The notes beneath the pieces were generated by a model. The model ran no database searches and was not told the DNA's origin. It saw only the letters and a program-made list of their open reading frames with translations. 64,000 nucleotides of DNA, taken from positions 24,870,501 to 24,934,500 of the forward strand of contig CM040748.1 of assembly GCA_022829145.1 (NCBI GenBank). The letters are read 5' to 3'. The stretch comes from Albula goreensis (Eukaryota > Chordata > Actinopteri > Albuliformes > Albulidae). Positions 13,569 through 26,437 of this stretch are shown here, in pieces (positions within the stretch are counted from its first letter, which is position 1; each line of letters starts with the position of its first letter). The position numbers were made by a program, and so were the translations under genes.

Positions 13569-16500
13569 CATTATATATGCTTTGTGTGTGGGTGTGCATG
13601 TGTGTTTGTGTGTGTATGAGTGCAGTGAGAGTGATTGATGATCTCACAGGGAATCTTATTTGGTGGTGTTTGTGTAGGTTCTGCTTTGCTGTCCTTTGTA
13701 GTCCTGGGGGCAGTAGCGGTTTTTCCATTGTTTCCCTTCTTTGGAGCGGACATCCTGAGATGTAGCTGGCAGCACACCTGCAGAGCGGTGAGGAACGTAT
13801 CAGGACCAACAGATGAGTGGTTCTGTGCCCCAGAGCTGTGTCGCTTTAAATCACAAGCTGCTGAAAGGGGCCTCAGTTAACAGGCTTAAAGAGATCCCCC
13901 TGCCTCCCTCTCTACGTGAACCCAACCTAGACATTTTATAAGCATGTGAATTCCCTTTAATAAGGAGAGCAGCTTCTGCAGCTGTGTTTTCCCTGCCTGA
14001 GTGCAATTACTGTACGTCCTATTAATGGCAGATTGATTCCTCATTTCCAGGCTAAATGAGTTTTAGGGGCAGCAAAATGAAATGAATTGATGTAAAGCTA
14101 GGCATGGTTCAATCAGACTTGATGTGCTGTGGCCTCCAAATTTAAACCTATCCTTGTTCTGTTATAACAAAAGGACAATTCAACAGAAGGAATGTATTAT
14201 ATATTTTCACTCAAATAATGAGAAACATGGAATATTAATACTGTAAGGTAAAGAGCACATTTTTAAACAATGTACCTTTAATATACTTTACTATAAAAAA
14301 TAAATTCAAGCCTAATCAGACTACAACTAGGATGACATTAGTTTATTTATTTCACGTACTTGGCTTCTGCACAACTTACTGTAGTTATGAAAATCAAAGG
14401 TCTTGATAATGGCTGGGAATGATGTTATATACTCATGTATTCTAAAGTCTGTGTGTGTATAGTCTGGTTACACTTACCTTTCCTCTCAGTCCATTAATTT
14501 TTGAAATCTTATTTAACTGGATATTTGATGCCCAATAAAGGTTTTTGAATTCCTTGACCAGATTTTGTCCTTGCTTCGGCAGATGTGCTCAGTGTGTATG
14601 TTTGTGCTGTGTTGTCAAACAGAAGTTTGAAGCAGCTTCAGTCTCCTACCTTTCAAACAAATTAGACATATCTAAATCAACATATGTAAACAGGTCATGA
14701 AAACATTTAGAAAAATACATAAGTTTATAGATACATTTAACACATACATAGCAAACAAAGAAAATTGGTAGAAGATAAATCTCCACCTTTTCTGTGTTTT
14801 ATCATTTTTGTTGTTTTTACACTGCTTTCAGTTCTGAAAGGGGCCCATGACCCATTCTTATTGCAGTACACCACAAATTCACTTTTTGTATGGTGCATTG
14901 CTTGCTGACAGTGCAGGGAGATTACAAGGCCAGGAATCAGGGCTGCCTCATTGATAATATATGTCATAGTATACGCCTATCTTTTTCAGAGGGATAGCAA
15001 GCACAGCCCCCACCATAAACCTTAAGAAGATAAAGAACAATAGCAGAGAGTCTACTTGCTAATGTATTGTGTGGTTGCTCGTTTGCTTGTTTGTTTATTT
15101 TTCATTTGCATGTGAATGTATGTCTATATCTTGTGTTTTTTTTTTTGCATGTGTGAGACTGTTTATGTAATTTGCATTCTGTTGTCAATCTGCAAAGGTT
15201 AGTGATTATAAATATGTGCATGCTGCATGTGTGTGTGTGTGTGCGTGCGTGCACATGCGCATATGTGTGTGTGTGTGTGTGTGTGTACGCGCACACATAT
15301 GCCCCTTCCTGTGTCTGTGTGTGCTACTACATATTGAATGTGTTATGCATGCATTTGAAGTTAGTATTTGTAGATGTGTATGCATGTATTTGATCTTCCT
15401 CTTTGTGTGTGTGCACTCCCGGGGCTTCCCTGGGTGAAGTGCAGTCCTCCTGTTTTTTCCGGATTAGAGTGATTTGCGTGGGGCCCAGGCACTCCTGCTG
15501 CGAGATTGCATTGACCGCTATGTTATTGCCCTTTAATTATCAATTACCGGGCCAAGCTTCGGCAACAGGAGCAGGCAGAGGTGATAATGAATATAGAGGA
15601 GGTATTAGGATGGAGTCCGGGCTGTCGTCTGGGGGGGCTGGAGGATAAGGATGCTGATGTGTTAATGAAACAGACTGCAGCCCAGACAAAACAAGCCCAC
15701 TGTCACAGCCTCTGTCAGACAGTGTGGAAACATGGAGACGCTCAGTTTTGAATACATCCTCACCCTCCCAATCCATTAACTTCAGTTATGATCCAATACA
15801 TCACTGTGCACTATGCTCACTCCTTTCACTGTGCGCAACTGCACAGAATAATGCTTCACACATTCTGTAAATCACTGTACGTGTTTATTTAAAATATGTT
15901 GCTCCACTGTATAAACTAGACATTTTTGAGCTTGCTTTTTTAAGATAAAGGCAATCATTACACCTTATCTGTCTTCGCTCTCTCTGTTTCTCAGAGAGAC
16001 ATCAGGTATAATGATTACAAGTGCCTAAAATATCCTCTGCAACACCTTCTATATATCACATATGTGACAGGCATTTGCAGGTTTCTGCCTAAACTGACAT
16101 TAAAACAGTTGCTTTTCACAGCTGCTCATTGCTCTTCAGTTTAGTTCTGTCCTGTGTTAACAATGCATTTGCAAGTTTAAAAAATGCATGAGCTTTCCTT
16201 TGTCTTGGTTTTACTCCGTTCAAACACTAGAAAGGTACAGAATGTAGAGAGACCACACTGCAGCTGATAAAGCACAGATTTGTACATGCAGCCATAGAAA
16301 GCTGAGTGCATTTGCCATTTACAAAATGACATTGGCCACCATTTCCCCTGTCATCAACGCCCAGACTCATCTACCAAACTGATAAGTCATAAAGCTGAAT
16401 CGAGGCAAATATGACTCACACTGACATGAATCAGGCACCACTTTTTTAAGGAATACATTTATTTCAGCCATGCACTACTCCATAAGATCACAGTAGATAC

Positions 16501-18174
16501 ATGGTTTGTCCTATGAATGTTTAATTTGTACTTCAAATAGAGACAAATAACAAAGAACAAGATTAATTTTTTTTGTGACTTAAAATGATACATTGGAAAG
16601 GCTATTAGATGCTGTGAAATATTCAGTGTCAACATTGGATAGGGTTAATGTGGTTTTCTGTTCAACTCACAATTTGATGGCCATTGCATTTGGATGAACA
16701 CAGGTGGAGTACTGTGAAGTAGTGGAATTTTGAGGTGGAAATAACAAGAACCAAGAGTGTAGGAGATGTCCTCCTTCTTCATGTGTATATGCTCTGAAAT
16801 CGCACCTCAGTCTCCTTCCTACAGTATGCAGTTTGATATAAAGTGTGATTCAGTGTTGGACAGAACAAAAAGGGAGGAACTGCCAACAGCCAATAAAAAA
16901 ATTGTAATTTCAAAATTTAATGTTCCAAAAGATTCCAAAACAAAGACAACAACCAGTAAAACATTTGTAATGAGAAAGATAAAATGCAATGGGAGTCCCA
17001 AACCAAAAGTATACATATACTAACCTATAGAGTAGTAGGTAAACCAGGGATTTATTGGGTACATAGTATTCATGAGGATTAGAAATCTTCACCAAATCCT
17101 ACAATGTTGGCCAGTAGGACTGTCTGAATTAAAAAAATAGTATAGTATGTTAGCCCCAGTCCTCCAACTCAGCAGTATCCAAGTTGTATTATGTTTCTGT
17201 CAGGGTTCATTTGCTAAAGAACCTCGAAAAACAAAAAAATATGTGCGGACCAGTAATTGCACCTGTCTGTCTTATATACATGTTTACCATGTGATGTGCA
17301 TTGTGACTGTAAATTGAATATTTTATACTACAGGCATGCTGAAATTCATCTATGATAAACTTAAGAATAAATAAAACTTAAGCCTACTGCTATAATTATT
17401 AGCTTATGGTTATTACTGCACCTGACCTTTCTTTTAATCCTTGTTAATCTATGAATGCTATGGAAAGCTTTCAGGCACAGAACATTTTTGTTGATGCTCT
17501 GTTGCTTGAGTCCATGCCTTACTTAGGCTTATGATTCTTTACACCTATATTTAAGTACAGCGTATTGTATACACACATACAATATAACAATAAAACATCC
17601 AAATTAATGTGACGTTCAAATGAATTGCACCCCATACTCTACTTCTTGAATATGTGTTATTATGAAGTATAGCATTTCCTCTTTTATGTTAAATAATTGG
17701 CTTTGCCGCTGGAAAGAGGCCAATTCAAAAGCAAATGAAACACTGCTGTTTCAGTTTAGCTCAGTTAAAGAAGCAATAAGCTTGTATATAAATATCTGTA
17801 TGCTATGTTATGTAGTGATCATAAAGATATGTGATAAAATTAACAGTGGAATTGCAAGGTAGGATGAGAGTATTATGAAATGTGTTGTTTTATACATTTA
17901 CATGTACACGTGTATTTCTGTGAGATCAGTTGCTAAGGTGAGCGTGAACACACGATTCCTGTCACCTGTAGGCTGTTCTACTGTTTTTTATTTATTTATT
18001 TATTTTTGTTTGTTTGTTTTTTGTTTTTTTAAGAAGGCCAAACGATATATATAATTTCTGGTTGAACAATAATGGGGAATACAGAGGTATTGATTGTGAA
18101 ATTCAAATGATCCAAGTTGTGAAATTAGTGGGAGAATGTGATGACATCGTCAAGCAGAGAGACTCCATCAAGGG
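13569..18174. other. Intergenic, no gene seen; candidate regulatory blocks
   Basis: No coding exon is recognised and CpG is strongly depleted. Two complex blocks have the texture of conserved non-coding elements: 13930-14060 (ctattaatggcagattgatt and neighbours) and 15450-15560 (ttgcattgaccgctatg followed by tttaattatcaattac). A compound TG/CG-type alternating repeat lies at about 15229-15296. These are visual calls, not alignments. Confidence 0.5.
15229..15296 (+). repeat. Compound TG / GC alternating purine-pyrimidine repeat
   Basis: Two TG tracts separated and followed by gcgtgcgtgcacatgcgcat and acgcgcacaca, giving almost continuous purine-pyrimidine alternation. Such sequence is Z-DNA prone (general knowledge). 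No coding role. Confidence 0.85.
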
Positions 18175-18346
18175 TTAAGGCGTCCGAGTGTCGTTTTCCC
18201 CTGCGCGTGAGCGGTGCGTTAAGTATTAGGGAATGACGCAAGCGCGGAGCCTCCGCAAGGATCTGCTGGTAAACAAACTGCTACGTGTGTGTCAAGAGAC
18301 AGGACCACGAGGGGACGGAGCCCCATCGCGCACATGGCATAAACAG
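18175..18346 (+). promoter_or_regulatory. Isolated CpG-rich segment ending in a consensus splice donor
   Basis: About 16 CpG dinucleotides occur in some 160 bp (18180-18336), in otherwise CpG-poor DNA. The block contains a CRE/AP-1-like tgacgcaa (18234-18241) and closes with aaacag followed by gtgagt at 18347, a near-perfect 5' splice site. A TATA-like gatatatataat lies near 18043-18055. The combination fits a promoter plus first non-coding exon of a transcript, possibly a lncRNA, on the plus strand. I find no coding frame and do not identify a downstream exon. An enhancer or an unused island is the alternative. Confidence 0.35.
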
Positions 18347-21300
18347 GTGAGTCACAAAGATGAACTATAATGCCCTATATAAAGAAAGAATTGTGCGAGT
18401 GGTAATAAAAATCAAACCCACATACAGTCAGAGGCCGAAACTGTCACGCCCACCGGCTAAATGAAGAAATAAAGCATTTATCCCTTGGGTAGTGTTTCTC
18501 AAAAATACCAGTGAGTCACTGTGTAAGATGGTTTTATTTCCATCTGGGCTCAATATTAAAGTTTGATTCATATTTTAATTGACATAATTACATGATCATC
18601 TGGCATAATTTGCTGTGAAATAAAACTGTAATCAGGGAAGACTTAAGGCAACCAAAAGAAAAAAAGTATTTCTTATTCTGAAAATTTACTGTGAATTTGT
18701 GTTTTACATTAATTAAGAAGTGGTCCTTTAATCTTCTCGCCAAAATACAATTTGGTTTTTAAATCTTTTTCAATCCAGCCAACCCTTCCCTCCATAATTG
18801 GTCTTCAGTTCCCACCGTATTGGTGAAATAAATTGTTCCCTGGGATTGTTCTGGCCCACATTCATTACTGTGCATCACCTTGGTGGTGCCACACAGTTCT
18901 GGTAATTGTGATAAGTCACCTCCTTCCATGAACAACATTTTGAGATCATTGTACAAAACAAAAGGCTTAAGACATGTACAATTAATACATTCATTCATTC
19001 ATTTAATAGGCCTTTTATGCACATCCTAAATGTATGTCTCCACTGCCTGGCCCATTGTCTCTTTGTCAGAGGTGTTTGTGGTTCTCAGTGGTTGGTCAAG
19101 CCAGCATTGCCTATGATTTGAAAAGAAATAAAAGGCTTGTAATGAAAGAGTCATTGCATAAACCTTGAATACAACTCAAATCATTTTGAGGGGTGTCCAG
19201 TGACATTTTGATAACAAACATCCATTTATAGTTTAGTTGTATTTCAGGTTTGACGTGTAAAAACAATAAATGTGCCAAGCAAAGTATATGTGTTGGATCT
19301 CAGTTCACAGTGAAGTAGATTTGGGTCTACATAAGGTTTTTACACATGTTGTCCTGTGCTGTAATTGATTCGTCTCTCACCCCACGCCCCCAGTCTGAGG
19401 AAGCAGTGGGGAGGAGCTCCAGGGGATGACGGACAGCGTGAGGCCTTTCCCTTGTGCCTCTCTCACAGTTGTTGCCAGGCGCGGGCAGTGATAGCTGGTG
19501 CTATCGTAGCCGGGACCACTGCCAGTTTCGACCAGCTGTTGGGGTTTGACGAAGCAGCACACCAACACACCCCCACGCTACCCAACCCCCTTCCCATCTG
19601 AGTTCTCTTCCCTCCCCTGGCTAAGCAGACAAATCATATCCAAAAAACATGTTCTCTAGGACGCTGGAAGAGACTCATGCCAGACAGTCTGCTGAGCCTG
19701 GCTGTGTCTTTGACAAAACACTCACAGCACAGTAATAGGCAGAACGTTTAAAGAAACACACACAGTGTACATCTGATGGATCAGTGAAACACTGAAAATG
19801 TGAATTCTGTGTCTTGCTTAAGGAAAAACTTAAAGCCTTTGGCAGCACTGAACAAGTGTCCCTTCAATTATATTAGTCACAATAATACATTTTATCAATG
19901 GAGTGTTTTCATAAACCCAAACAATCTGTACTGTATAAAGGAGCATACATTCAAATAAACTCAGTAATAAAAGTATTGCATGTTACACTAATAAGTACCC
20001 AAATACCATGTAATAAAAACCAACTATTTGCTGCATTAGTTTTAATGCAGGTGATGCTTATCACTTGGGAACTGCTCAAAGGAAGCCCTTTGAACAAGAG
20101 AAACATCCTCAGAGCCATTTACACATTTATTCTTTTATTGCTCACATAGCCAGAGCTTTTTTTACTTCACTTTTTGAGATTATGCATTTAATACTTTCAT
20201 ACTTACCATGTGGTGTTTCCGTGCACAGAACGAATGTTTCTCCAGTCACACTGTCCCTGAATTATGATGTCAGAGCTCTGCTGCAATGTCCCAGAGCAGT
20301 CATGTGCTGTCAGAGGGTTTCCAAATAAATGATTTTTTGCATGTATTTAAAAAAGTCAGTTTTTCTCGACCACCCTGGCTGTTCCCTTGAGTCCATTATA
20401 CCCCCACTAAGTTGTTCACTCCATGGTAGAAACCTATGAATGTTCACATTAATCCTCATACAGCAACCCATGTACCCGGTCTGATAACGTTTTCATTGTG
20501 CAGTTATGATATGAACACAGAATGCGTGTAATTGCAGCCATCGTAAACAAATTGTGGGCAGTTTGGCTTAGAGGTTGTGTCATAACCCGTCTCTCTCTTT
20601 CACCACAGTTATTCAGGTGCAGTTGAGACTGCACAGTAATGGTGAAGGGAAGTGGAACCTCTCTGGGGAAACTGAACTGGCAGAACCATATTTTACTGAT
20701 AAACCAAGAGGAGAGAGTGTCATACATTTCTATTCCTGCCATATGCCCATGTGATTTTGCACTTGCCCTCCCACGAGTGTTTGCTTTTGACAATGTGATG
20801 ATGAGAATTAATTTCTGGTGTCAGAAAGGGACAGAGAATAGTGTCCACCTCAGACTTCATTTCAGAAGAGGGAGGGTGGCTGGCGGTGGCGCCCCGCTCC
20901 CTAGAGTGCTCACGAGGCAAACATTTTGTGTGCCTTTGTGTGTGTTCTATGTGTGGCTGAGAATGTGACTTCGGTTGGTGGTGAGCATAACATTGTGCAG
21001 CAAGAAAAGGGATTAAGACACATTGTAACTGAAACAAACGTCTGTGGAAAGATTGTTTTGCAATGCTTTTTTAAAATTAGAATAAAGCAGTAATTCCACT
21101 AATCTGGAGCATTTGTAATGCTGGCTTTGTCTGTGCCGACAGGCTGGCAAACAGGACTGACAGTGCCTGCTTGCTGGAAACCTCTATCACACTTAGGCAA
21201 TAACTGTGGGAATACTGGTCTGAAGCACATGACATTACAATCAGCAGCCATAGACTTTAATTCAGATTCTTTGCTTTCTCACAAAGTTTTAAACAGCACT

Positions 21301-23942
21301 CAGTCAACATGCAGGAAAGGACTGAACACTTGACAGCTGTAAATAAGCACTCAGCCCTTTTTAGCAATTGCAATGTTAGCCCCGTGATACTTTTTTAAAA
21401 ATAGCCCTTGTGTTGTTTATCATTATCTGTATCTGTTTAAATGGAATGGAATGTTCTGAGAGAAGTGCATCTATGCATCATGACAATTTATTGTCCATAC
21501 TTCTGTGACCCAAGACCAGGATCCACCACTGTGTAGAGTTTTATTTTTCAACATTATTCAACATTTTTATTTTCCTGTCTAAAATCAAGCAGCAATCATT
21601 TTGGAATGTTGTTAAAACCCAATTGCAAGATTCTGCATCTGCCAAAAGTAAAGTTCTCTTATGATAAAATGCAAACCTCCAGGCCATGGTTCTATTGAGG
21701 AGACACTGAAAGTTCTATGTTGTGAGCCACTTCTCTGGGATGATCTGGCATGACGCAAGTCAATTCAGCATGATTACCTGGGAAAAAAATCTACTTTGTT
21801 TCCTAAAAGGGACTGGGAACTGTCAATCTGGTTCCTGTTTCCCAGTGTGAAAACCCCCAAGAGGACTGTGTGGCTGGCAGAGCTCCACTGCTGCCAGGCC
21901 CCATCACAAATGTGCAGCCCGGCCCGGCTGCGTCTTCATCCAGCCAGATGACACTGCTCCGCTCACTCAGGGGCTGCTCACAGTCTGCTGGTATCTCCCT
22001 TTGTCTTCCCGTTTGGCTCTGCAGTCAAAATGGGCTCTTTGTGTTCCCTCAGTGAGTCCTGGCAGCCGCCCTTTCTCCTGGCCTGAGTGAGTGATGAATG
22101 GTGTGTGTCTTTCAGTGAGGAGAGAGTTAAGTTACCACCGCTGCTGTTCAGCACTGATGAGATAGCAGCCAATCATTGCCTGTCTTTGTTTTGTAGTAAG
22201 TGTTGCCTTTTTCTGTATTGTTTTTGCATGTGAGACTGCTTGAAGGCACTAGGTATGTGGAACTGCAGGAATTGTGATCAGAGACAGAACTGAATCAGTC
22301 CATCACATCACTATTGTGATGGTGGTGTGATGGCGTACATATTTGTATTTAATGAGGTACATATTTGTATTTTAACATTTTCTCTTGATTAGAGGTAGCA
22401 GTGCTTGTTGAGGGGAGATGTAGCATGACAGTAGTAGGCACGTAGCACACTGATGTCAGGGAATTCATCTTCACGGCGCACTGGGCATGGTGCTGTTCTC
22501 CAAATGCAAACCAATGCAATAACGGGCAAGTTACCTCCCCCCCATTCTTCCCTGTCTACCCACCCTACCCCCACTCCCGTGTTTTGTTGTGGAAGCAGGG
22601 TTCTTCCTAGCAGAAACGCACTCATGTGAGAGTCAGCGCACGCTCCTGGGCTCACCGTAGCGGGAGCCCCCCTCCGGAAATTAGCCATTTTCCTCACGCT
22701 GAATGACAGCTGTTCCTCCCAGAGCATCCTCCTCCCCACACCTCCCACCCACTCCACACCCTCATGACTGCACCCCCCCCCCTCTCCCTCCACCAACCTC
22801 CTGCGACTCAGCCACCGAGGGAATCAATCTGCAATCATTTGGGCCTTAAAATAGCACAGGCACACTCCAACAATGGCCTTTCTCTTCCCCTGCAGGCACT
22901 GAGGCATGCTCCACCGCCGGCCTGCCCGCCCGCTCGTCACCACAAACTATCAGGCACTGAAGACTCCAGACCCACTGGCTTACACCACAGCCCTCATGCT
23001 AACATTTCCTGCTTTAGTGTTATCATTATTATTACATCAAAAAGAGAATCATCTTTATCATCATTACATGATAAGAATTATTAGTGATTTTTAAAAAAGG
23101 CATTTTAAAATATCCATATTGATTCTCTTATTATTTTTTATGTAATATATTGCTATTGTATTTATTTATCTGTAATTAATTTATTTATTGTATTTCACAT
23201 CTGTACAAATTTCATATTGCTGTTCCCTGTCCAATGTCTCAATAATTAACATCAGGACATTGCTGAAAAATAGAAAGTGTTCTCAACAGCTGAAATAAAA
23301 TTAAAAAGAAATTGAAATTGAATGAACATTCATCATGTTTTAATAAAAATTAACATAGAGGGGTTTTACCTTTATTTAAACGGATTAAATTACATACCTA
23401 ATTGGTTTGATTTAAAATGATTAAAATAAAGAAATAAATTGATCAAGTTCAAGGGTGCAGGAGCTCAACTGATGTGTGACACTTATGGGGAAGTCCCTGT
23501 CTTAGCAGCAGAGAGCCTGTTTGGTTCTGTAAAGTTCATCTGTCTATAAACTATCCCATCTCACTGCTGGTGGAATGCATGTGAGACAGGAAGCATACAA
23601 CTGGAAATCTACCATTTATTTTTCAGCTCCAAATCCCTGTTTCCAGGGGGTCTGTTTAAAGAATTAACATGTTCAGTATTTTATTGCTTAATTCCTCTGT
23701 CACTGTTTCAGATCTACATATTCTGGTTTTTGTTTTGTCTTGACACTTGTGGGAAAAGACAGTTCATTTTTAAACCCCAACCTGAGTAAGGGCTAATGTT
23801 TTAAAGGGAGAGCTCAGTGAAATACTTATGTGGGTATTTTTTGCATGTAAATCCATGTCATAACTGTAATGAAAAAGGTCACATGGGTTTATTGACATGC
23901 TGTACCATTACCACACTGATAGCTGGGCCATTTTGAACTTTT
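18347..23942. other. Intergenic, no gene seen
   Basis: No recognisable coding exon. A GC-rich block at about 19380-19590 (with ggcgcgggcag, tatcgtagccggg and gtttcgaccagctg) is CpG-bearing and non-repetitive, so it may be regulatory. Another GC-richer, C-rich block lies at 22480-22960. The remainder is AT-rich and unremarkable. Confidence 0.55.
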
Positions 23943-24123
23943 CAGTTGATCAAACAAAAAGACATGTATGAGATACTTACACATTTCAAAATCACTGCCA
24001 TTACGAACCTTGTGTTTGTGTCTGTGAGTGTATGTGCATGTGTATGTTTTCAATTGATTGAACAAAAGGGCATGTATGAGACACTGTCAGATATCAAAAT
24101 CACCTCCATTAGGAACAGTGTGC

Positions 24124-24158
<35 letters not shown>
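23943..24158 (+). repeat. 108-bp tandem duplication running into a TG tract
   Basis: The segment starting cagttgatcaaacaaaaag (23943) recurs diverged at 24051 (caattgattgaacaaaaggg), an offset of 108 bp. Both copies carry acatgtatgaga-like and atcaaaatcac-like blocks and both end in TG-rich sequence; the second has expanded into the microsatellite at 24127. An open frame spans both copies because 108 is a multiple of 3; I see no sign it is a gene. Confidence 0.75.

Positions 24159-24180
<22 letters not shown>
24127..24180 (+). repeat. (TG)n microsatellite followed by (GA)n
   Basis: Perfect TG tract from about 24127 to 24174 followed by a short GA run. It sits at the end of the second copy of the 108-bp duplication. 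Confidence 0.95.
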
Positions 24181-24352
24181 CACATGTGGATGTGCATGTG
24201 TGTAAGTGCTATGTGTGTTTGTGTGCATATATGTTTGTATGTATGTGTGAGCATGCATGTTTGTTCATGTATGGTTACCATTCTGCTCCAGTTCCCGACC
24301 TCTGACCTTAACATGTCGTGATGGGCTCTCAGGGGATGTGCTTTTGTAGCTC

Positions 24353-25166
24353 CAGCACATGAACCATCAGGCTCTGTGGATCTCCCACTGCACCCTCAGC
24401 ACAGGAACCATTCAGACTCTGTGGATCTCCCACTGTCACCCCCAGCACAGGAACCATTAGGCTCTGTGGATCTCCCACTGCCAGCACAGGAACAAACCAT
24501 TAGGCTCTGTGGATCTCCCACCCCAGCTGTCACCCCTCAGCACAGGAACCATTCAGACCCCAGCACAGGAACCATCTGTGGATCTCCCACTGTCACCCCC
24601 AGCACAGGAACCATTCAGACTCTGTGGATCTCCCACTGCCACCCTCAGCACAGGAACCATTAGGCTCTGTGGATCTCCCACTGTCACCCCCAGCAGAGAA
24701 ACCATTCAGACTCTGTGGATCTCCCACTGTCACCCCCAGCACAGGAACCATTCAGACTCTGTGGATCTCCCACTGTCACCCCCAGCACAGGAACCATTCA
24801 GACTCTGTGGATCTCCCACTGTCACCCCCAGCACAGGAACCATTCAGACTCTGTGGATCTCCCACTGCCCCCACCCCATTCAGACTCTGTGGATCTCCCA
24901 CTGTCACCCCCAGCAACCATTCAGACTCTGTGGATCTCCCACTGTCACCCCCCACCCAGACTCTGTGGAGCAGAGAACCACCATTCAGACTCTGACTCTG
25001 GATCTCCCACTGTCACCCCCAGCACAGGAACCATTCAGACTCTGTGGATCTCCCACTGTCACCCCCAGCACAGGAACCATTCAGACTCTGTGGATCTCCC
25101 ACTGTCACCCCCAGCACAGGAACCATTCAGACTCTGTGGATCTCCCACTGTCACCCCCAGCACAGT
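24353..25166 (+). repeat. 46-bp minisatellite, about 17 copies
   Basis: Tandem array with period 46 bp: successive agcacagg motifs occur at, for example, 25021 and 25067. Each full unit contains cagcacaggaaccattcag, actctgtggatctcccactg and tcaccccc. Copies in the right half are nearly identical; those at the left edge (24353-24560) and at 24860-25000 are truncated or variant. All three plus-strand frames stay open over long stretches, producing frames of up to 238 codons that look like proteins but are low-complexity artefacts. The array lies in intergenic DNA. No direct-repeat plus unique-spacer structure is present. Confidence 0.97.
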
Positions 25167-25547
25167 ACCCAACCCTGATGGGCCTTACTTTGTGCACAAA
25201 AGATCTCTCCATCTCTAGCTGTTAAACAGAAAACGGGGGTCAATACAGTTCAAGATGGGAAATCCAACCGGTCTTCCAATGTCATCTTTGAGTGGAGCAT
25301 ATAATTAAATGAAAAGACTGGAAATTAAAACTGATTCACTGATTCATTCATTTTTTAATTGTATTGTTTTATATCTCCCCTCTAAATGTATACATGTTGT
25401 ATTTGTCTATGGTTTAAGGGGGTGCTTTATCACCAAGAATTGCAGCACCTATATTTTTATTTAGAGATATGTTAAGATGTATTGCACTGCTTTTGTAAGG
25501 AATTGTAAGAATAGTAAATAATGACTAAGCTACTAATATAAATTTTA

Positions 25548-25584
<37 letters not shown>

Positions 25585-26284
25585 GTTTTTTTCCTGAATG
25601 CACAGCAGTGTTGGTGGCAGATTTAATTGTCCAGGCCAAAGGGTAATGTAAACAACACACCTCAGAGACAATAAGGGCTGGTGTTTCCAGGCAGCACAAT
25701 GTGTTAATGGGGAAGGAAGGGCGCGAGCCGTGATGTGCCGTGGAGCTCCCTCCCGCTCCACAAATCACATTGTCTGTCCCTTGCCATCACGCACCGACAA
25801 TTTCCTAATCCATCACCATCACTGCTCAGTCTCCTCTCCCTCCATCTTCCGTCTCTGCCTATGCAATTTATTCCCTCCTCATTTTTCTCCGCTCTCTTTT
25901 TTCTGCTATTATGCTTTACCCGCTCCCCCCTTCTGTGTCTCTCTCTATCGCTGTCTCTTTCTCTCTCTCATTCTCTCTCTCAATTCTACCTGCTCAGGAA
26001 GTCTGTGAATATAGCTATGAGTGCCGTGTAATTAGGGTAGATAATGGATCATGTCTCTGGTAGAGAGGTGGGGAGGTTGGGGGTGGCTGGTGTTGTGAGT
26101 AGGAGGTGGTGGGGGGGGTGTGCACACTGTGGTAATTAAAACCCAAAGCAACAACAAACAAATAGTACCGTCTGTCTCCCCTTGACGTCAGCACAACAAA
26201 TGATCCCTTGTGTAACGGTGAGAGCCGAGGAACACGGTGGAAGAGCGGCCCAGCATGCAGCAGTTTGTGCAGCATGCACTCACC

Positions 26285-26437
26285 ACCAGACCCCTCGGCT
26301 GTCCGTTTGGGCAGTTTGGGCAGAGGGCACTTGCTACCAGACCTCTCAGCTGTCTGTTTGGGCAATCTGGGCAGAGCGCACTCACTACCAGACCTCTCAG
26401 CTGTCCATTTCTTTGCGATATCTTGCCAGACGCTCTT
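26285..26437. repeat. 51-bp tandem triplication
   Basis: The motif accaga begins at 26285, 26336 and 26387, exactly 51 bp apart. The first two units continue through ctgtccgtttgggcagtttg-like sequence and the third diverges after about 30 bp. Because 51 is a multiple of 3, frames on both strands stay open through it. Confidence 0.85.

Noticed and set aside
24353-25166. Possible CRISPR-like array
   Set aside because: The units are contiguous tandem copies without unique spacers, in a vertebrate genome. It is a minisatellite.
24509-25225. 238-codon plus-strand open frame rich in Leu, Ser, Pro and Thr
   Set aside because: It is a translation of the 46-bp minisatellite; other frames over the same DNA are equally open, so it is a repeat artefact.
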